From NCBI GenBank assembly GCA_917880885.1, contig OU862933.1:8479452-8543451 (forward strand): a stretch of 64,000 bases of DNA, given 5' to 3'. The position numbers and the translations under genes are program-made. The number at the start of each line of letters is the position of its first letter. Positions within the stretch are counted from its first letter, which is position 1. The notes under the pieces are model-generated. The model was not told the origin of the DNA. It saw nothing but the letters and a program-made list of their open reading frames with translations, and made no database searches. Positions 1 through 11,040 of the stretch are shown piece by piece. This DNA comes from Limnephilus marmoratus. Its lineage: Eukaryota > Arthropoda > Insecta > Trichoptera > Limnephilidae.

Positions 1-936
1 TGCGCGCGCAATCCAGAGAATAGGTATTTACCGCGTGGAACATCGGACCGTTGGTTTGGCGCGAAGCTATTGCCGCCCGTTGTTTGTGACGCGTGCGCAG
101 TCAGATTCGCGGTTTAATGCTAGCGTCCTTTAGTTGCTTCAAAATGGCCGTGTTTACAATTGCGGCGTGATTCATGGTTTCAATCAGATCTGTGTTATGG
201 ATCCAATTTACACATAGGTTTCTGTGGTTTTTTCACAGAATTCACTGTACACTGGGTGTAGAATATCAAGGTATAATTAATGTTCACAAAACAATTCCTG
301 TACAGGGAGGATTTCGACAAGTTGCACCCCGCAAAGCGATCGGGATAGAGAAAAAAAATTCCGAGGCCCCACGCTATGGCGACAGTTGTTATGATGGGTC
401 CCTAACATGTCCCAGGCCAGCTCACAGCAGAGACAAAAGTACCCTCTATTCCAGGGGCAGGTCGCACGAATGCTTCAGAATTCTCTCTCTCTTCCACGGG
501 CGTCTGGGAAGTGCACTCTAGGAAATACTCCTGCCGAGGCAGATTAACAACAGGATTGAGTTAAATAGATTCATGTATTGCAAATTCAAAACACAGTACA
601 TAGGTCATTACAGTACAATTCAATACAAGAAATGCATATTACACAAACCTAGCTATCGTGTTTATACCTCATGATCTCTGAAAACGAAACTCTCTGAGTG
701 ATGGCTTTGCGCGTTAGTTTACAGTCTATCGTTACGGACACAAACAAAAGAGGGATCAATTGTGCAGCTTACATGGTGGTCGGGGACCTTCGTCTTCCGG
801 GTTCAGCAGGGCACTTCCCCGAGTCTAGGACAGGACCCGTAGTTCACACAGGCATGGCAGAATACCAGCGCTAAAACCCGTATGTACTTCAATTAACATC
901 GCAGATGTAATTGCGTTCAATTCGATCGACAGAAGT
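1..936. other. No recognisable gene
   Basis: Non-repetitive-looking sequence with CpG-rich stretches in the first 150 bases and around 780-960. The longest frame, about 115 codons from 174, has no recognisable motif, and an open frame of this length is expected by chance here. I see no splice-flanked exon, RNA gene or TE terminus. Confidence 0.4.
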
Positions 937-1189
937 TTAGCCGCGAACTCGGCGGTTCGGCCCGAGGAGCGCGACGTGCGTCCAAGGCGGCTTGCAATTC
1001 TCGACTGTGTGCGCGCGTTGGTGCGCGTTGGTGCGCCGAGGGGGGAGGAGGTAGGAAGCAGGGAAGCAGGGGGGAGCGGGGTGTTGTTGAAACTGCCGCG
1101 CTGATTTTAGGAATTTGAATTCTCTGACGTTTGTGTGGCGTACCATAACAGTAATAAAAGCGTATTATTTCCCCCTCCCCATAACGGTT

Positions 1190-1310
1190 CCATGGAACCG
1201 CCTGGGCTTACGAGAGCCGCCTCCCTTGAATCTAAAAACGTGACGTCATCATTCTTGTTCTGACCAGCGCCGAAGTCACATAGTACATTTTACGAAATAA
1301 CAAGGCAAAA
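1190..1310 (+). promoter_or_regulatory. Possible promoter with perfect CRE (TGACGTCA)
   Basis: A perfect palindromic cAMP-response/ATF element, TGACGTCA, lies at 1241-1248, about 65 bases upstream of the ATG that opens a THAP-like sequence. The segment is more GC-rich than its surroundings and follows a GC-rich block at 940-1090. No clear TATA box is seen. Promoter function is inferred only from motif and position; an 8-bp match can occur by chance. Confidence 0.3.
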
Positions 1311-1391
1311 ATGGTAGCTTGTGCTATGAAAACGTGTAAAAATAGAAGTGAAAAGGAGAATAAACCAAATTGTCGTATTACATTCCATAGG
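1311..1391 (+). pseudogene. Truncated THAP-type zinc-finger start
   Basis: The first 27 codons read MVACAMKTC, a basic stretch, then ITFHR. This fits the N-terminus of a THAP domain: Met-Val, Cys-x4-Cys, and the FH+ motif near residue 25. THAP domains are about 80-90 residues, bind DNA through a C2CH zinc site, and occur in P-element-type transposases and in host regulators. The second half (distal Cys-x2-His, AVPTIF-like end) is missing. After FHR the frame becomes hydrophobic and unrelated, and no GT donor is obvious at the break. A nested hairpin lies about 80 bases downstream, so this is probably a relic of a P-like element or a broken first exon. The start codon is supported because THAP domains normally begin at the initiator Met. 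Confidence 0.5.
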
Positions 1392-1471
1392 GAAGCATTA
1401 TTTTACTTTATTTTAAGCTTATTCGAATTATATTATTATATTATCAGTTTTGTAACATATACTATCATGAA

Positions 1472-1643
1472 CGTGTTTACACATAGCCGTAATATGCGTG
1501 GGATGGCGTATTTCAGCATATCGCTCGCCATATATTCCGATTGGGAATGTACGGCGAGCGATATGCCGAAATACGCCATCCCACGCATATTACAGTTGTG
1601 TGTGTGAACACGTGTTAACGCTCAGAGGGCGTGTTCACACACA
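1472..1643. repeat. Nested hairpins (inverted repeats)
   Basis: Arms 1472-1539 and 1543-1612 pair almost perfectly over about 68 bases with a loop of only a few bases. The outer right-arm end (GTGTGTGAACACG) pairs again with CGTGTTCACACA at about 1630-1643, so the motif CGTGTTCACAC occurs three times in alternating orientation. This looks like a snapback MITE or a double insertion of one terminus. No target duplication could be assigned. The open frames here are by-products of the palindrome. Confidence 0.7.
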
Positions 1644-2639
1644 GCTGCGACGTAAAACACACAGCCATTTGCAAAAGAATCAGGGGTGTGCCTTCGCCTT
1701 TTGCGCTCTGCTAAAATAGCTAATCGTATCATTTGGAACGTCTTTCATGTGTTATTTCTTGCTGGAAATCCGTGGTATTAATAAAGGATAATAAACCAAT
1801 AATTTTTAAATTTATCACACTTTAAGGGCCTTATTACTAAACGAGTTTTGAATTTTACGCAACTCATAAACGTGGAATAAAGTATGGTTTTTTTTTATTA
1901 GGCATTATTGTATATTTTGCTTTCTTAATTATGTACTCCATCGTGGTATGTTTAGAAGTAAAATGTAGATACAGTGAGCATGTTTGGAATTATTATATTA
2001 TCTTTGGATCACACTGTCACGTCTCAGCGGACCACGTGTTAGGTAAGCGCGTTGTTTCGTATTTACGGTATTGCTGAGTGCTGGAACGAGAATGAGTGCT
2101 CACGGCCATCATCACAGTCAATACCTTCTTACTATGTTGGCTCATCTTTTTAATATATTCAGCTGTTATTATTGTACTGTTTTTAGCATCGATAATATAA
2201 CTCCTGTACATGTTATGTTGTTTTCTCTTAAGCTGTGCTGTTATTTTTGTACGTTATTTAAACCTCTGTAAGTTGTTTATTGAATGCTGTTCTCACAAAT
2301 ATAATGTTATCCTTAACCCTTTTTGTCTTTTTCTTTTCACTTCTTCCATTGTCCATAGACAATGTAAGAAATAATTTAATGGAAGTTATATATATTATAT
2401 AAATATTATTTCTTTAAACAATATTATGCATAGTCTGAGAATACTGTTACTGTGTCGGTGTAGGTATATAATACAGTTTTACTAAGTTTCTGCTGATATA
2501 TGCTTAAATGTAGCTAAACAAAAAATATTATACCCAAAAAATAAATAAAAAGACCTTCGTCGTCAAAATATTCCAATTAATACCCCACTCCTGGCTACGC
2601 ACGATCCGATTTGCAGAACCCAGATAAGTCGGGAGGTTT

Positions 2640-2775
2640 AGGGGGGAGGGGGGAAGTTGTTGCCTATACACAATGCGTCGATGTGGTGGTGAGAAGTACC
2701 TATCTATGTAAATCTGGTCACTAATCACGCCTAAAGCCATTTCAAGCAGTTGGGGCGATACTAAGAGTATCTACA
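2640..2775 (-). repeat. Diverged family K repeat copy
   Basis: A G-rich tract is followed by sequence matching the 'GTCACC..ACACGGCTAAAGCCATTTCAAGCA' block and the 'GGGCGATACTGAGAGTATC' end that define family K (copies at 5.6, 6.2, 10.5, 15.2, 17.4, 18.1, 22.9 and 62.0 kb). It is the most diverged copy. By the poly(A) polarity of better copies, its sense strand is minus. Confidence 0.5.
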
Positions 2776-2896
2776 AAAAGGAGCAAATAATAATGTAACT
2801 GCTACGTGCTACGTATTATTGTAATTAAATAACGTGTGAAATAATTTAGGTAAAATAATTTTAATTAAAAGAGATAATTACATTATTTTTATTAAC

Positions 2897-3115
2897 TAGC
2901 AGACCCGGCCACACGTTGCTGAGGCTAACGAAACACAACGCCATTACCCAACCTTTATAAAATCCTCACCACCCGCTTGCCTGCTGCCCGCTGCCTGAAT
3001 TGAATATTTGAATTTCTCGGCTTTTCTCTACTATAATAAGCATGTAATATACACATAAACCTTTCTCTTGAATCACTCTATCTATTGGTGAAAACCGCAT
3101 GAAAATCCGTTGCGT
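2897..3115 (-). mobile_element. Non-autonomous Helitron fragment
   Basis: Reading the minus strand, the element ends GGGTCTGCTAGT, the CTAG-T terminus of a Helitron, preceded by the conserved 'CACAACGCC' region. It continues to the block with GAAAACCGCATGAAAATCC at about 3090, shared with copies at 9.5, 10.0-10.4 and 19.1 kb. The 5' TC end with its GTCTGTCTG microsatellite is missing, so the copy is truncated at about 3115. Confidence 0.6.
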
Positions 3116-3559
3116 ATTTTAAAAGATCAATGCGCACATACATTTTGAGTGACTTCATTTTATACTATGTAATTATATAGCAACAGAGCGGTTGTGATAA
3201 CCCTAAAATCTGTCGACCATCACGAATGTGGGCGGTTCTCGAATGTGCTCCTCGCTGGTTACAGGGGTAAGTAAATTATGGAACATTTGTAAAAGTGTCT
3301 TAACTAAATACGGCAACCAAATAGTTGTCTGTGAAAGATGCGAACTTTACTTTGCTTATTCAGACTTCGCAAATATGTTAATAACGTAGCGAGCAATTCG
3401 CGCTCCCACATAAAAAGGTCTATTCATTAAAAAGCAGATGTTATTTTTAAGAACTAAATGGCGATATTATAATGCGAGATGCCTATATACTGTCAGATTA
3501 ATTTTTCAACCAATCACAGTCATCTTCCCCTCTTCGTACCGCCATAGTTGATTTTTCCC

Positions 3560-4085
3560 CTCACCTGTTATTTCTGGTCTATTGAATTTGGATGTCTATG
3601 GCACTAGCGGTGAATGATAGGAATAGTTAGTGCTATGATTGTCACTGCGGAAAAGGTGGTGGAGTCGAGTTGATTTAACAGGGACACGAATATTTATAAC
3701 ACTTAACATTTGAGGGCAGTCTATGAGATTGTTCAGTAATTTAAAAAGTATAAGAATGTCATTAATAGTGCGCCGGGTAGAAAGTAGTGGTAGGTTTAGA
3801 TCAGACATTAATGCATTGTAGCGGATTTCAATTACAGGCTGCCTCAATTTGAATTGAACGTATCAAAGAAATTTTCTTTGTACTCTCTCCAAACGGTGTA
3901 AGTTACGGGTATAAATCGGAGACCATACAGGAGATGCATATTCCAGCTGCGATCTTACAACAGAGCAGTAAAGTAGCTTAATTGACTCAATGTTTTGAAA
4001 AGTCAATGTTTTTATTCTTAATGAACAGAATGAGACTACTCCCAAGTCGATATTCAAAATATTTGTTGAGATAAGACAGGTTTTT
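3560..4085 (-). pseudogene. LINE reverse transcriptase C-terminal relic
   Basis: Two minus-strand frames, 4057-3863 and 3847-3596, join across a short frame break. They encode the region just after the RT palm of a CR1/Jockey-like LINE: CSVVRSQLEYASPVW (the conserved 'R..LEYAS.VWSP' block), then RLERVQRKFL, then a C-terminus ending NHSTNYSYHSP. The same HSTNY-x-YHSP ending occurs in the relic at 8.53 kb, so both derive from one family. The 5' part (endonuclease, catalytic YADD) is absent, as expected after 5' truncation. Confidence 0.75.
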
Positions 4086-4179
4086 AGAAAAGAAACACGA
4101 AAATAACTAACGAAATAAATTTATGAAAAATCAAAACTTTTCATAAAAAATCTAGGAGATATTTTTTTTTGCATTATTA

Positions 4180-4415
4180 CCACGAGAGTCCTGAGGCACT
4201 GAGGCGCTGTGTAATCCCCGATTGAGTGGGAAGGGAAGAAGATGGGGAACGTTAACCCCTCGAAGAGAAGATGGGGGAACGACGTTAACCCCTCGGCCTT
4301 CGTCGTCCTTCTTTTCGGTTTACTCCTTGTGCGGTGCTTCGTAGTCTCCCCACTCTTGTCTACTTAATTATTTTAAAGGTTTCACTTCTACCGCGTGTGA
4401 ATTGCACACTCTGTT
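4180..4415. repeat. TIR-type repeat end, family M2
   Basis: This segment ends with GGTTTCACTTCTACCGCG and a CACACTCTG terminus. The same end recurs inverted at 15366-15397 and again at 63105-63155. Its interior contains GTGCTTCGTAGTCT, shared with 13.90-13.94 kb, and an internal direct repeat of about 35 bases (GATGGGGAACGTTAACCCC twice). It is probably a fragment of a non-autonomous DNA element; a full copy with both termini could not be delimited. Confidence 0.4.
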
Positions 4416-5594
4416 TTTTTTTTGTGATTGATAAATATATAACATATGAACATGACTAAATAGCTCACCTTTTCAGAAAAAACACAAAGAACGCAGAGAA
4501 CAATATTACATCAGGCATTTATTTGACACGTAACTTGTACGATCTTCAAACATATCGATTTTTAGCTGTCAACCCACGCAATCTGTAATATCAGTAATTT
4601 TACTATTATGGCATCCGGTAGATAGCGACGCTATGTCCAATTTCTTTCATTGTCATTTCGTTACAATAGCTGAGATATATCCATATTGCTTAGCTTGATC
4701 CGAATAGCCTCGGTCTACCCTACACATTTTTTTAAAGGATTTTATTATGTGCAGTACTTACGAATCTGTCAAGCTGCGCGCATTGGTCGCTTTGATTATA
4801 AGCTCATTTTCAAGACTCCTATTGGTTGAGATTGTGTGGGTGATGGTTTCACTTCAACCGCGTTTTTTACACTTCACTCAATTATTTTAATATCTCTTTT
4901 TAAGAATGGTGAATGCAGTTTAACCAGTGCGTATTAAAACTGTTTACAAATAACATGAACACGTATTTCCAATGAAGAAATCATCTTTCTTTAACGTTAA
5001 CATTTAAATTAAGCTTTCTCAGTCTCTGAAGTTGGGCCAATTTACACATCAGCCTGCGGATAACGTCAGTACTGACTCTGTTATGCGGATGACCCAAACC
5101 CTACTGCGCTTTAAATTAAAATTTAGTTTTAATACGGGTTCGGTTGATGGCCTTTAAATATTTTATTTTTTCAATTATTTTAAGCTACAGTGTTGTAAAA
5201 ACGTAGGGTTAAAAAAAACGTCGGGGATACCAAAATTGCCGAAACTGTTGTTAAACGTATTTGCCACGATTTTCTTTTTGGAGATTATCTAATAATATGC
5301 AAATACACGAGAGATGTGTGGACTGTAAATCTGAATTTTGCTAAAACAAGACAATTTACTGCATTTTGAAACTCAATCACGGGAATTGGCGATGGAAGGA
5401 ATAAGTCCCTACCTTTGATGGCGTCATCCACTGTTTCAGGATCGATCCTGGTGCTGGCAGCTTCCCACAATAACGGCACTACTATATATGTCACAGTTAC
5501 CGACACTTTGGGGTTGTTTAATTGATAAATTTTGCGATTATAGCGAGATTTCAATTGCGAGCTGTGACCGATGTCACTTCGAATTTTTGGTGGT
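4416..5594. other. No recognisable gene
   Basis: AT-rich sequence with a weak M2-like tract (GGTTTCACTTCAACCGCG) at about 4848. A minus-strand frame of 119 codons at 5644-5285 begins inside a family K tail and so is not a natural start. No domain was recognised in it. Confidence 0.4.
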
Positions 5595-5646
5595 TTTTTT
5601 TTGTATGAATACCTCACAAGAGTCTCAGATGCTCCCGTCTGCAAGA
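5595..5646 (-). repeat. Family K 3'-end fragment
   Basis: On the minus strand it reads AGACGGGAGCATCTGAGAC, CTTGTGAGGTATTCA, then A-rich. This matches the last ~50 bases plus the poly(A)-like tail of family K; the rest of the element is absent. The A-run at the end sets the polarity. Confidence 0.6.
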
Positions 5647-6224
5647 AAAAAAATGTCGCTAAAAAGTGTGTTCTATTTTATTTTGCGAGGTTCAGGCACA
5701 AATATAGAAATTTTTACGATCATTTTCTAAAGAACTTAATTTGTAATATTATGCGACAAAACCCTAACCGGAAAGGGGGTTCGATTTCTAAATTTAAAGC
5801 AGTTTTATAGGTCTGATACTTATTTTTTTCAGGGCTATAAAAAAACGCTTTATTATTTCAAAAACCATTTAATTAATCAGAAATCTCAAAATACTTATTT
5901 TGAGATAACGAGGAAAGCAATATTCGAATGGTAGCCACAATTAAAATATTATTTACACGTGTCTGTGTTTTACATATTAAATGTGATATAAAATAACACC
6001 GGGAGACATAACGATCCGGTACAGTAGGATCACATTTTGAAATATCCTACTAGTGACCCAAAAAATATCATATATTTTTTAAATTCACTATAAGTTTTTC
6101 CGTTATAATTGACCAGCTTTTTCTCGCGGCTTCGCTCGCATGGTATTAGGGGGGTTCCCATTTCGCCTCCTCCTCCCCCCTTCCACCCCTCCCGCTCCCT
6201 CACTGCCTCCTTCCTATCTCCTCC

Positions 6225-6500
6225 CATCTCTCTATCCCCCCCCATCAGAGTGGAAGATACTATCAGTATCGCCCTGGTGTAAGACCACCATTCAGAATTG
6301 AAACGTTGCTTGAAAATGGCATTAGCCGTGTTTGGTGACCAGATCTGAATAGCCAGGTACTTCCCAACCTTCCTCTTCCCCACCTCCTTGCCCTCCCCAC
6401 TACCTTCAGCCTCACAACATACCCCTATTGGGGATGCCATAGTCTCACTGGCTCCAGACGGGAGCAGTTGAGATTCTTGTGCGGTATTCACTGTAAAAAA
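6225..6500 (+). mobile_element. Family K retroposon-like repeat
   Basis: One of the most complete copies. It opens with GTGGAAGATACTATCAG, passes through TGACCAGATCTGAATAGCC, a pyrimidine-rich middle and a GCATCCCCAATTGGGG-like block, and ends CTTGTGCGGTATTCACTG followed by ten A. At least eight copies occur in the window. The A-tail suggests retroposition. No tRNA-type A or B box is visible and no coding frame is conserved, so it could be a SINE of unknown origin or the 3' end of an unseen LINE. Confidence 0.7.
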
Positions 6501-6769
6501 AAAATCACTCCCCTCCCCACTCGTGCATTCCATACATTAATTCCCGGTACATTCAGTTTTCAAACTGCTCGCATGCCACGTATTGCAATTTTTTATAAAA
6601 ATTTCATAATGACAGAGCTCACCAGTAGTTTGGTGCAATCCTTCGGAAGTTGTTCGCCTACACACATTTCGGCGATTCATTTCATATTAACTACGACGCC
6701 AACATCGTTTCCACGGCAACCGTTTGTTTTGCTTTTCTTATGACGTTTGCAACAACTCATTTTTGTTAG

Positions 6770-6990
6770 GGACAGAACACGTATAATAAATAATTTCATA
6801 ACGCCAGAGCTTACCAATATATACAACATATATTACTCGCAAATAATGTAGCTTTCTATTAGTGAAAGAAGTTTTAAAGTCCATTCAGTATTTTTTACGT
6901 CAAAGAGTTACAAAGATACATACATCCATACATACGAGTACATCCATACATCCATACAAACTTTCGCCTTAGGTAATCCGAGTATTATAC
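6770..6990 (+). repeat. Interspersed repeat R (copy 1)
   Basis: About 200 bases, from ACGTATAATAAATAATTTC to ACAAACTTTCGCCTTA, match 13015-13205 at roughly 85-90% by eye, differing mainly in a CATACATC microsatellite expansion at 6920-6955. The ending 'TTTCGCCTTTATAATATTAGTA' in copy 2 has the look of a lepidopteran repeat terminus. No coding content. Confidence 0.5.
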
Positions 6991-7594
6991 CAGATAAAGG
7001 GTACACTTTTACATATAACTGCACGCTTAACTCAATTTTCGATTTTTCTGTCTGACTAATCAACTGTATCTATTTCTGTCCGACTAATAAATATTTCTAA
7101 GTGATAAAATTTTCGAAACCAAAATACATGGTTTTGCATTACTTTGTGGTGCTACGCCTTTCAAACTAAATACGTGTGCTGTGTTTATTTATAGTTAGGT
7201 ACTGGATAACATTCGTTTCTACAAATTGGATGTGTTGCGTATTGCGCCACCCAGTCCGTTAAAATAAAAACAAAAATTTATAAATTCCCTCGTTTAATCT
7301 CTATTCATTTACCTCTCAGACACTCAGGAACAGGTGTTTATCCCCACAGCCATTTCGAACCGCATCCAGCATCATTTAACATCCAACAAGTTTCAGGAAC
7401 ATTTTGTTCTGGCTCCTGTATGTTGATTAGAAACGTTCTCCTTTTTCACAGGACTGCACCGGCAGAAAAACCTGATCGCGTATCAGGTTTTGAGATTCAT
7501 TTAATTGATACACATTTATAAATCTCCTACACATCTCTTACACACTTACATTATTATTTGGCTACGGTGGGTACGAACCTCCTACCTTTACTAG
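6991..7594. other. No recognisable gene
   Basis: AT-rich sequence. I see no conserved motif, TE terminus or tRNA-like fold. Confidence 0.4.
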
Positions 7595-8228
7595 GTTAAT
7601 TTTATCAATAGGATAAACGATTTCTCGGTAATACTTCATTTTTAAGTACCTACCTGGCTGGAGATATTATGGATTTTGGATATTCCAAATTACGGAGGAA
7701 TCCTATTGAAAATACCTAAAATAATTCTTAATCCACTCTTTCATAGATGCGGTGAGTATAATTATTTTATGAAAAATACTTTTTTCAAGTTACGCTGTAA
7801 AATATCAACATAAATTAATTGTTGGCGCCCGTACGTATGCAATATATATTTACAGTTTTATCCATAGATAAATAAACTCAAATATTTCAGGAAAGGCTAA
7901 AAATACAATATTGTATAGGTAAGTCATAAGAATATTGTATTCGTTAGCATTTCTTAAAAGATTTGAGTTTGTTTATGGATAAAACTGTACAATTATATTG
8001 CATACGTACGGGCGCGAACAATTAATTTATTTTGATATTTTACAGCGTAACTTGAACACAGTGTTTTTGCTTAAAATAATTACTAATTTTTGCTTCAATT
8101 ATTTTAGGTATTTTCAATGGGATTCCTCCGTAATTTGGAATATTCAAAATTTATAATATCTCCAGCCAGGTAGGTACTTAAAAATGAAGTATTACCGAGA
8201 AATCGTTTATCCTATCGATAAAATTAAC
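7595..8228. mobile_element. Long foldback element
   Basis: Nearly the whole segment is an imperfect palindrome. The left arm starts GTTAATTTTATC and the right arm ends GATAAAATTAAC; arms of about 310 bases meet near 7918. Shared internal blocks include ATTACGGAGGAATCC, CCAGCCAGGTAGGTACTT and GCATACGTACGGGCGC. There is no coding capacity. Arms differ at scattered positions, so this is an old inverted duplication or a foldback MITE. No convincing target duplication was found. Confidence 0.75.
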
Positions 8229-8528
8229 TATTCAAACATATTCGCGCTGTAAACTGTAAAATTCTTCTTTCTATTTTAAAGTTTACAGCATAACTTGTAG
8301 AAAAGTGTTTTTCCCTAAATTATTTAAACTCTCGCCATCTATAAAATATGTAGTGGATTATGAATTCTTCTAAGTACGAGTATCATCTTAAGCCTAATTA
8401 CCTTCCGTATACCAAAAAGAATTAAAATTATTTTTATTAACAAAAACAATATCAGGACCAACTCATTCAGATACTAACTTGTACCTAGATTTCGTGCAGT
8501 TGGCAATACTTTCCCAAATGTAGTAGAT

Positions 8529-8950
8529 GTGTTCAACTGCATGGAATATAGTTATGAACATTCAACATTCCTTCCCGTAGACTCCCGAAATAATGAATTG
8601 CTGTTCCTCAATCAACATTCTACTAATTATGGATATCATTCTCCTTTATCCAGAATGTCGAGACTAGTCAACACAAATCAAAGCATTGAATTTTTTGGTG
8701 TAAGCCTAAATGACTTTCGGCAGTCGTTACGCAATGTGGTTTTTTTAAGTCTTTTTAAAACCATCTTCAAGCTACTTGTAGTTATCTTCTCTATGTACTT
8801 TTATATTATATGTATTTTGTCAATGCTCTTCATCTATATTTAATCTCCTTTCATTATATATATGATATCTCTTTTTTTCTATTCGTGTTATTGATATATT
8901 GTTAATTGGACTAATTGTCCGTAAATAAATAAATAAATAAATGAAAATGC
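8529..8950 (+). pseudogene. LINE 3'-end relic
   Basis: The frame 8529-8840 encodes a LINE C-terminus: HSTNYGYHSPLSRMSR, then NTNQSIEFFGVSLNDFR, matching the ending of the 3.6-kb relic. An AT-rich 3' UTR follows and terminates in an AAAT tetranucleotide tail at 8925-8941, typical of CR1/Jockey-type 3' ends. RT catalytic motifs are absent. Confidence 0.65.
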
Positions 8951-9481
8951 TACAATAACATACCTCAAAAATAATAATCAAGGTTAGCCTAATACTATTC
9001 TTCTTCATAGGTTCTACATAATTTAAATAGCATATTTTACTTCATGATTGATTATTACTGTTCCACAAAATTATTACATGTATCATAAATAAATGGAGTG
9101 TAAACGTATTTTTGGCTACACAACTATTTTAACCTGCTAGGACAATATCGGAATTAAATTTAAGAAAGTAATATGTTAGTTAAATATAATGATTGATGAA
9201 ATCAGTTTATAAATATCAGTTTACGCATTTATAAAATAATTTGAATTATAAAAACATATTATTTAAAAATATGTAGATATCGGTCGGCAAATGCCAGTGG
9301 TGAAATTTGATTTGAAAATATGGTTCAATCTGTCAAAACGTATGGGTAGGTACTCTTTGGAAAATGATATTCAGTTGATATTATTAAAATTAAAAAAAAA
9401 AAATCCGTCATTTAATTACGAACCAAAATTCTAGTAAATTTATAAAATTTATGGCGCGTCTCTCGTAGTAATTATGGTAAA

Positions 9482-9640
9482 CTAGCTGACCCGGCCACGC
9501 GTTGCTCTGTCTAATTAAACACAACGCCATCTACTGGATGGTCATCCATCCTTTATAACCACCACCATCTTTGAGTTCATCGCGAAGAGACAGACAGACA
9601 GACGCCGCGGAGGACTTTAATTTATAATACGTAGAGATGG
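9482..9640 (-). mobile_element. Short non-autonomous Helitron
   Basis: On the minus strand it starts TCTCTACGTATTATAAATT, continues through the GTCTGTCTG microsatellite and ends GCCGGGTCAGCTAGT. These are a 5' TC and a 3' CTAG followed by T, with an ACGCGT palindrome about 12 bases before the end. It is internally deleted relative to the 19.1-kb copy. No helicase code. Confidence 0.65.
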
Positions 9641-9799
9641 TGCGAAAGATTATAATAATGTGCATGAAAAGCTTGAGGTAACTAACGTATTTAAGTTGAT
9701 AAGGCTTAATACTGTATCAGGATAAATAACTTTTCAATTACCGCATATTTTTTTGACAGAATGGGTATTGTAAGCTCTCCGTAAACAATAGATATCGCG

Positions 9800-9856
9800 A
9801 ACGGGCTGACAGACAGACGACGCGGAGGACTTTAATTTATAATATGTAGAGATGTA
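9800..9856 (-). repeat. Helitron 5'-end fragment
   Basis: Contains GACAGACAGACGACGCGGAG and TTTATAATATGTAGAGA, the reverse complement of the Helitron 5' terminus with its microsatellite. It is a partial copy 160 bases from the 9.48-kb element. Confidence 0.55.
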
Positions 9857-10004
9857 GAGAAGGGAAGATAGTAAGCTATCCGTAAAAGATAGATATATGC
9901 CATCGCGGACTTTTTTGTAGATCTATAAAAGAGGAATATCCCACCATGCATTGTTTTGTCATATCTGAAATTAGGCAGTGTTTTCGATGAAAGCTCCCAG
10001 GCTT

Positions 10005-10386
10005 CTTGACCTTTTCCGACGATTTTAACAATTATCGTAATTTTTCAACCAATTTACATAAAACCTTAACAAATTATATATCTTCCCCACGAATCACCCT
10101 GTCTATTGGTGAAAACCGCATGAAAATCCGTTTAGTAGTTTTTGAGTTTATCACGAACAGACAGACAGACAGACGACGCGGAGGTTTTTAATTTATAAAA
10201 TGTAGAGATTTTTCAACCAATTTACACACAACCTTAACAAATTATATACCTAAACCTTCCCCACGAATCACTCTATCTATTGGTGAAAACCGCATGAAAA
10301 TTCGTTTAGTAGTTTTTGAGTTTATCGCGAACAGACAGACAGACAGACGACGCGGAGGACTTTGATTTATAAAATGAAGAGATTTT
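10005..10386 (-). repeat. Tandem pair of Helitron 5' regions
   Basis: Two direct copies of about 175 bases (ending near 10209 and 10385) each contain TTTTTCAACCAATTTACA, CTATTGGTGAAAACCGC, TTTAGTAGTTTTTGAG, the CAGACAGACAGACG microsatellite and a TTATAAAATG-AGAGA end. In Helitron sense both are 5' ends on the minus strand, in tandem without an intervening CTAG terminus. This suggests end duplication or tandem insertion. Confidence 0.6.
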
Positions 10387-10449
10387 TGGCTTGATTGAAG
10401 GCACTGAAAAGGAATGAAAGAAATTATATTTTCGTAGATTTTTTTTTTT

Positions 10450-10592
10450 TTTTACAGTGAATACCGCACAAGAATCTCAACTGCTCCCGTCTGGAGCCAG
10501 TGAGACTATGGCATCCCCAATTGGGGTATGTTGTGAGGCTGAAGGTAGTGGGGAGGGGAAGGAGGTGGGGAAGAGGAAGGTTGGGAAGTAGT
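10450..10592 (-). mobile_element. Family K copy, truncated
   Basis: Begins after a T-run (poly(A) of the minus strand) with GTGAATACCGCACAAGAATC, includes CATCCCCAATTGGGGTATG and the purine-rich block, and stops at GGTTGGGAAGTAG. The distal part present in other copies is absent. 5' truncation relative to the A-tail is consistent with retroposition. Confidence 0.65.
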
Positions 10593-11040
10593 AATAGTTA
10601 GATAATTCATTCCTTAATAAATTAAAATACAGTTAGTTTGTTTTTTCTGTTTAAATCTAATATATAAAATTCTCGTGTCACGGTGTTTATTATCATACTT
10701 CTCCGAAACGGCTGGACCAATTTTGATGAAATTTTGTGTGCTTATCTGGTAGGTCTGAGAATCGACCAATATCTATTTTTCATACCCCTAAAAGTAAAGG
10801 GTGTTCCACTCCGAATTTTTATTTTATTTTTTTTGGACAATTTTTTTTTTTATGGTGAGGCATTAAAAAATACATGCAGCCCTAAATTTTCACCCTTCTA
10901 CCATAAACCCCTATTTTTTAAAAGTGATATTAGTAATTCAAACCGGTGTCACTTCTGACCCGATGAGAACGAAGCCGGCCTCTTTTCTCTAATTTTAAAT
11001 TTTTACTAATCAATTACTGTTTGATATTGTTACTACAAAC

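Noticed and set aside
6030..6533. 167-codon minus-strand open frame
   Set aside because: It runs antisense through a family K copy and its low-complexity pyrimidine tract; the Gly/Glu-rich translation reflects the tract, not a protein.
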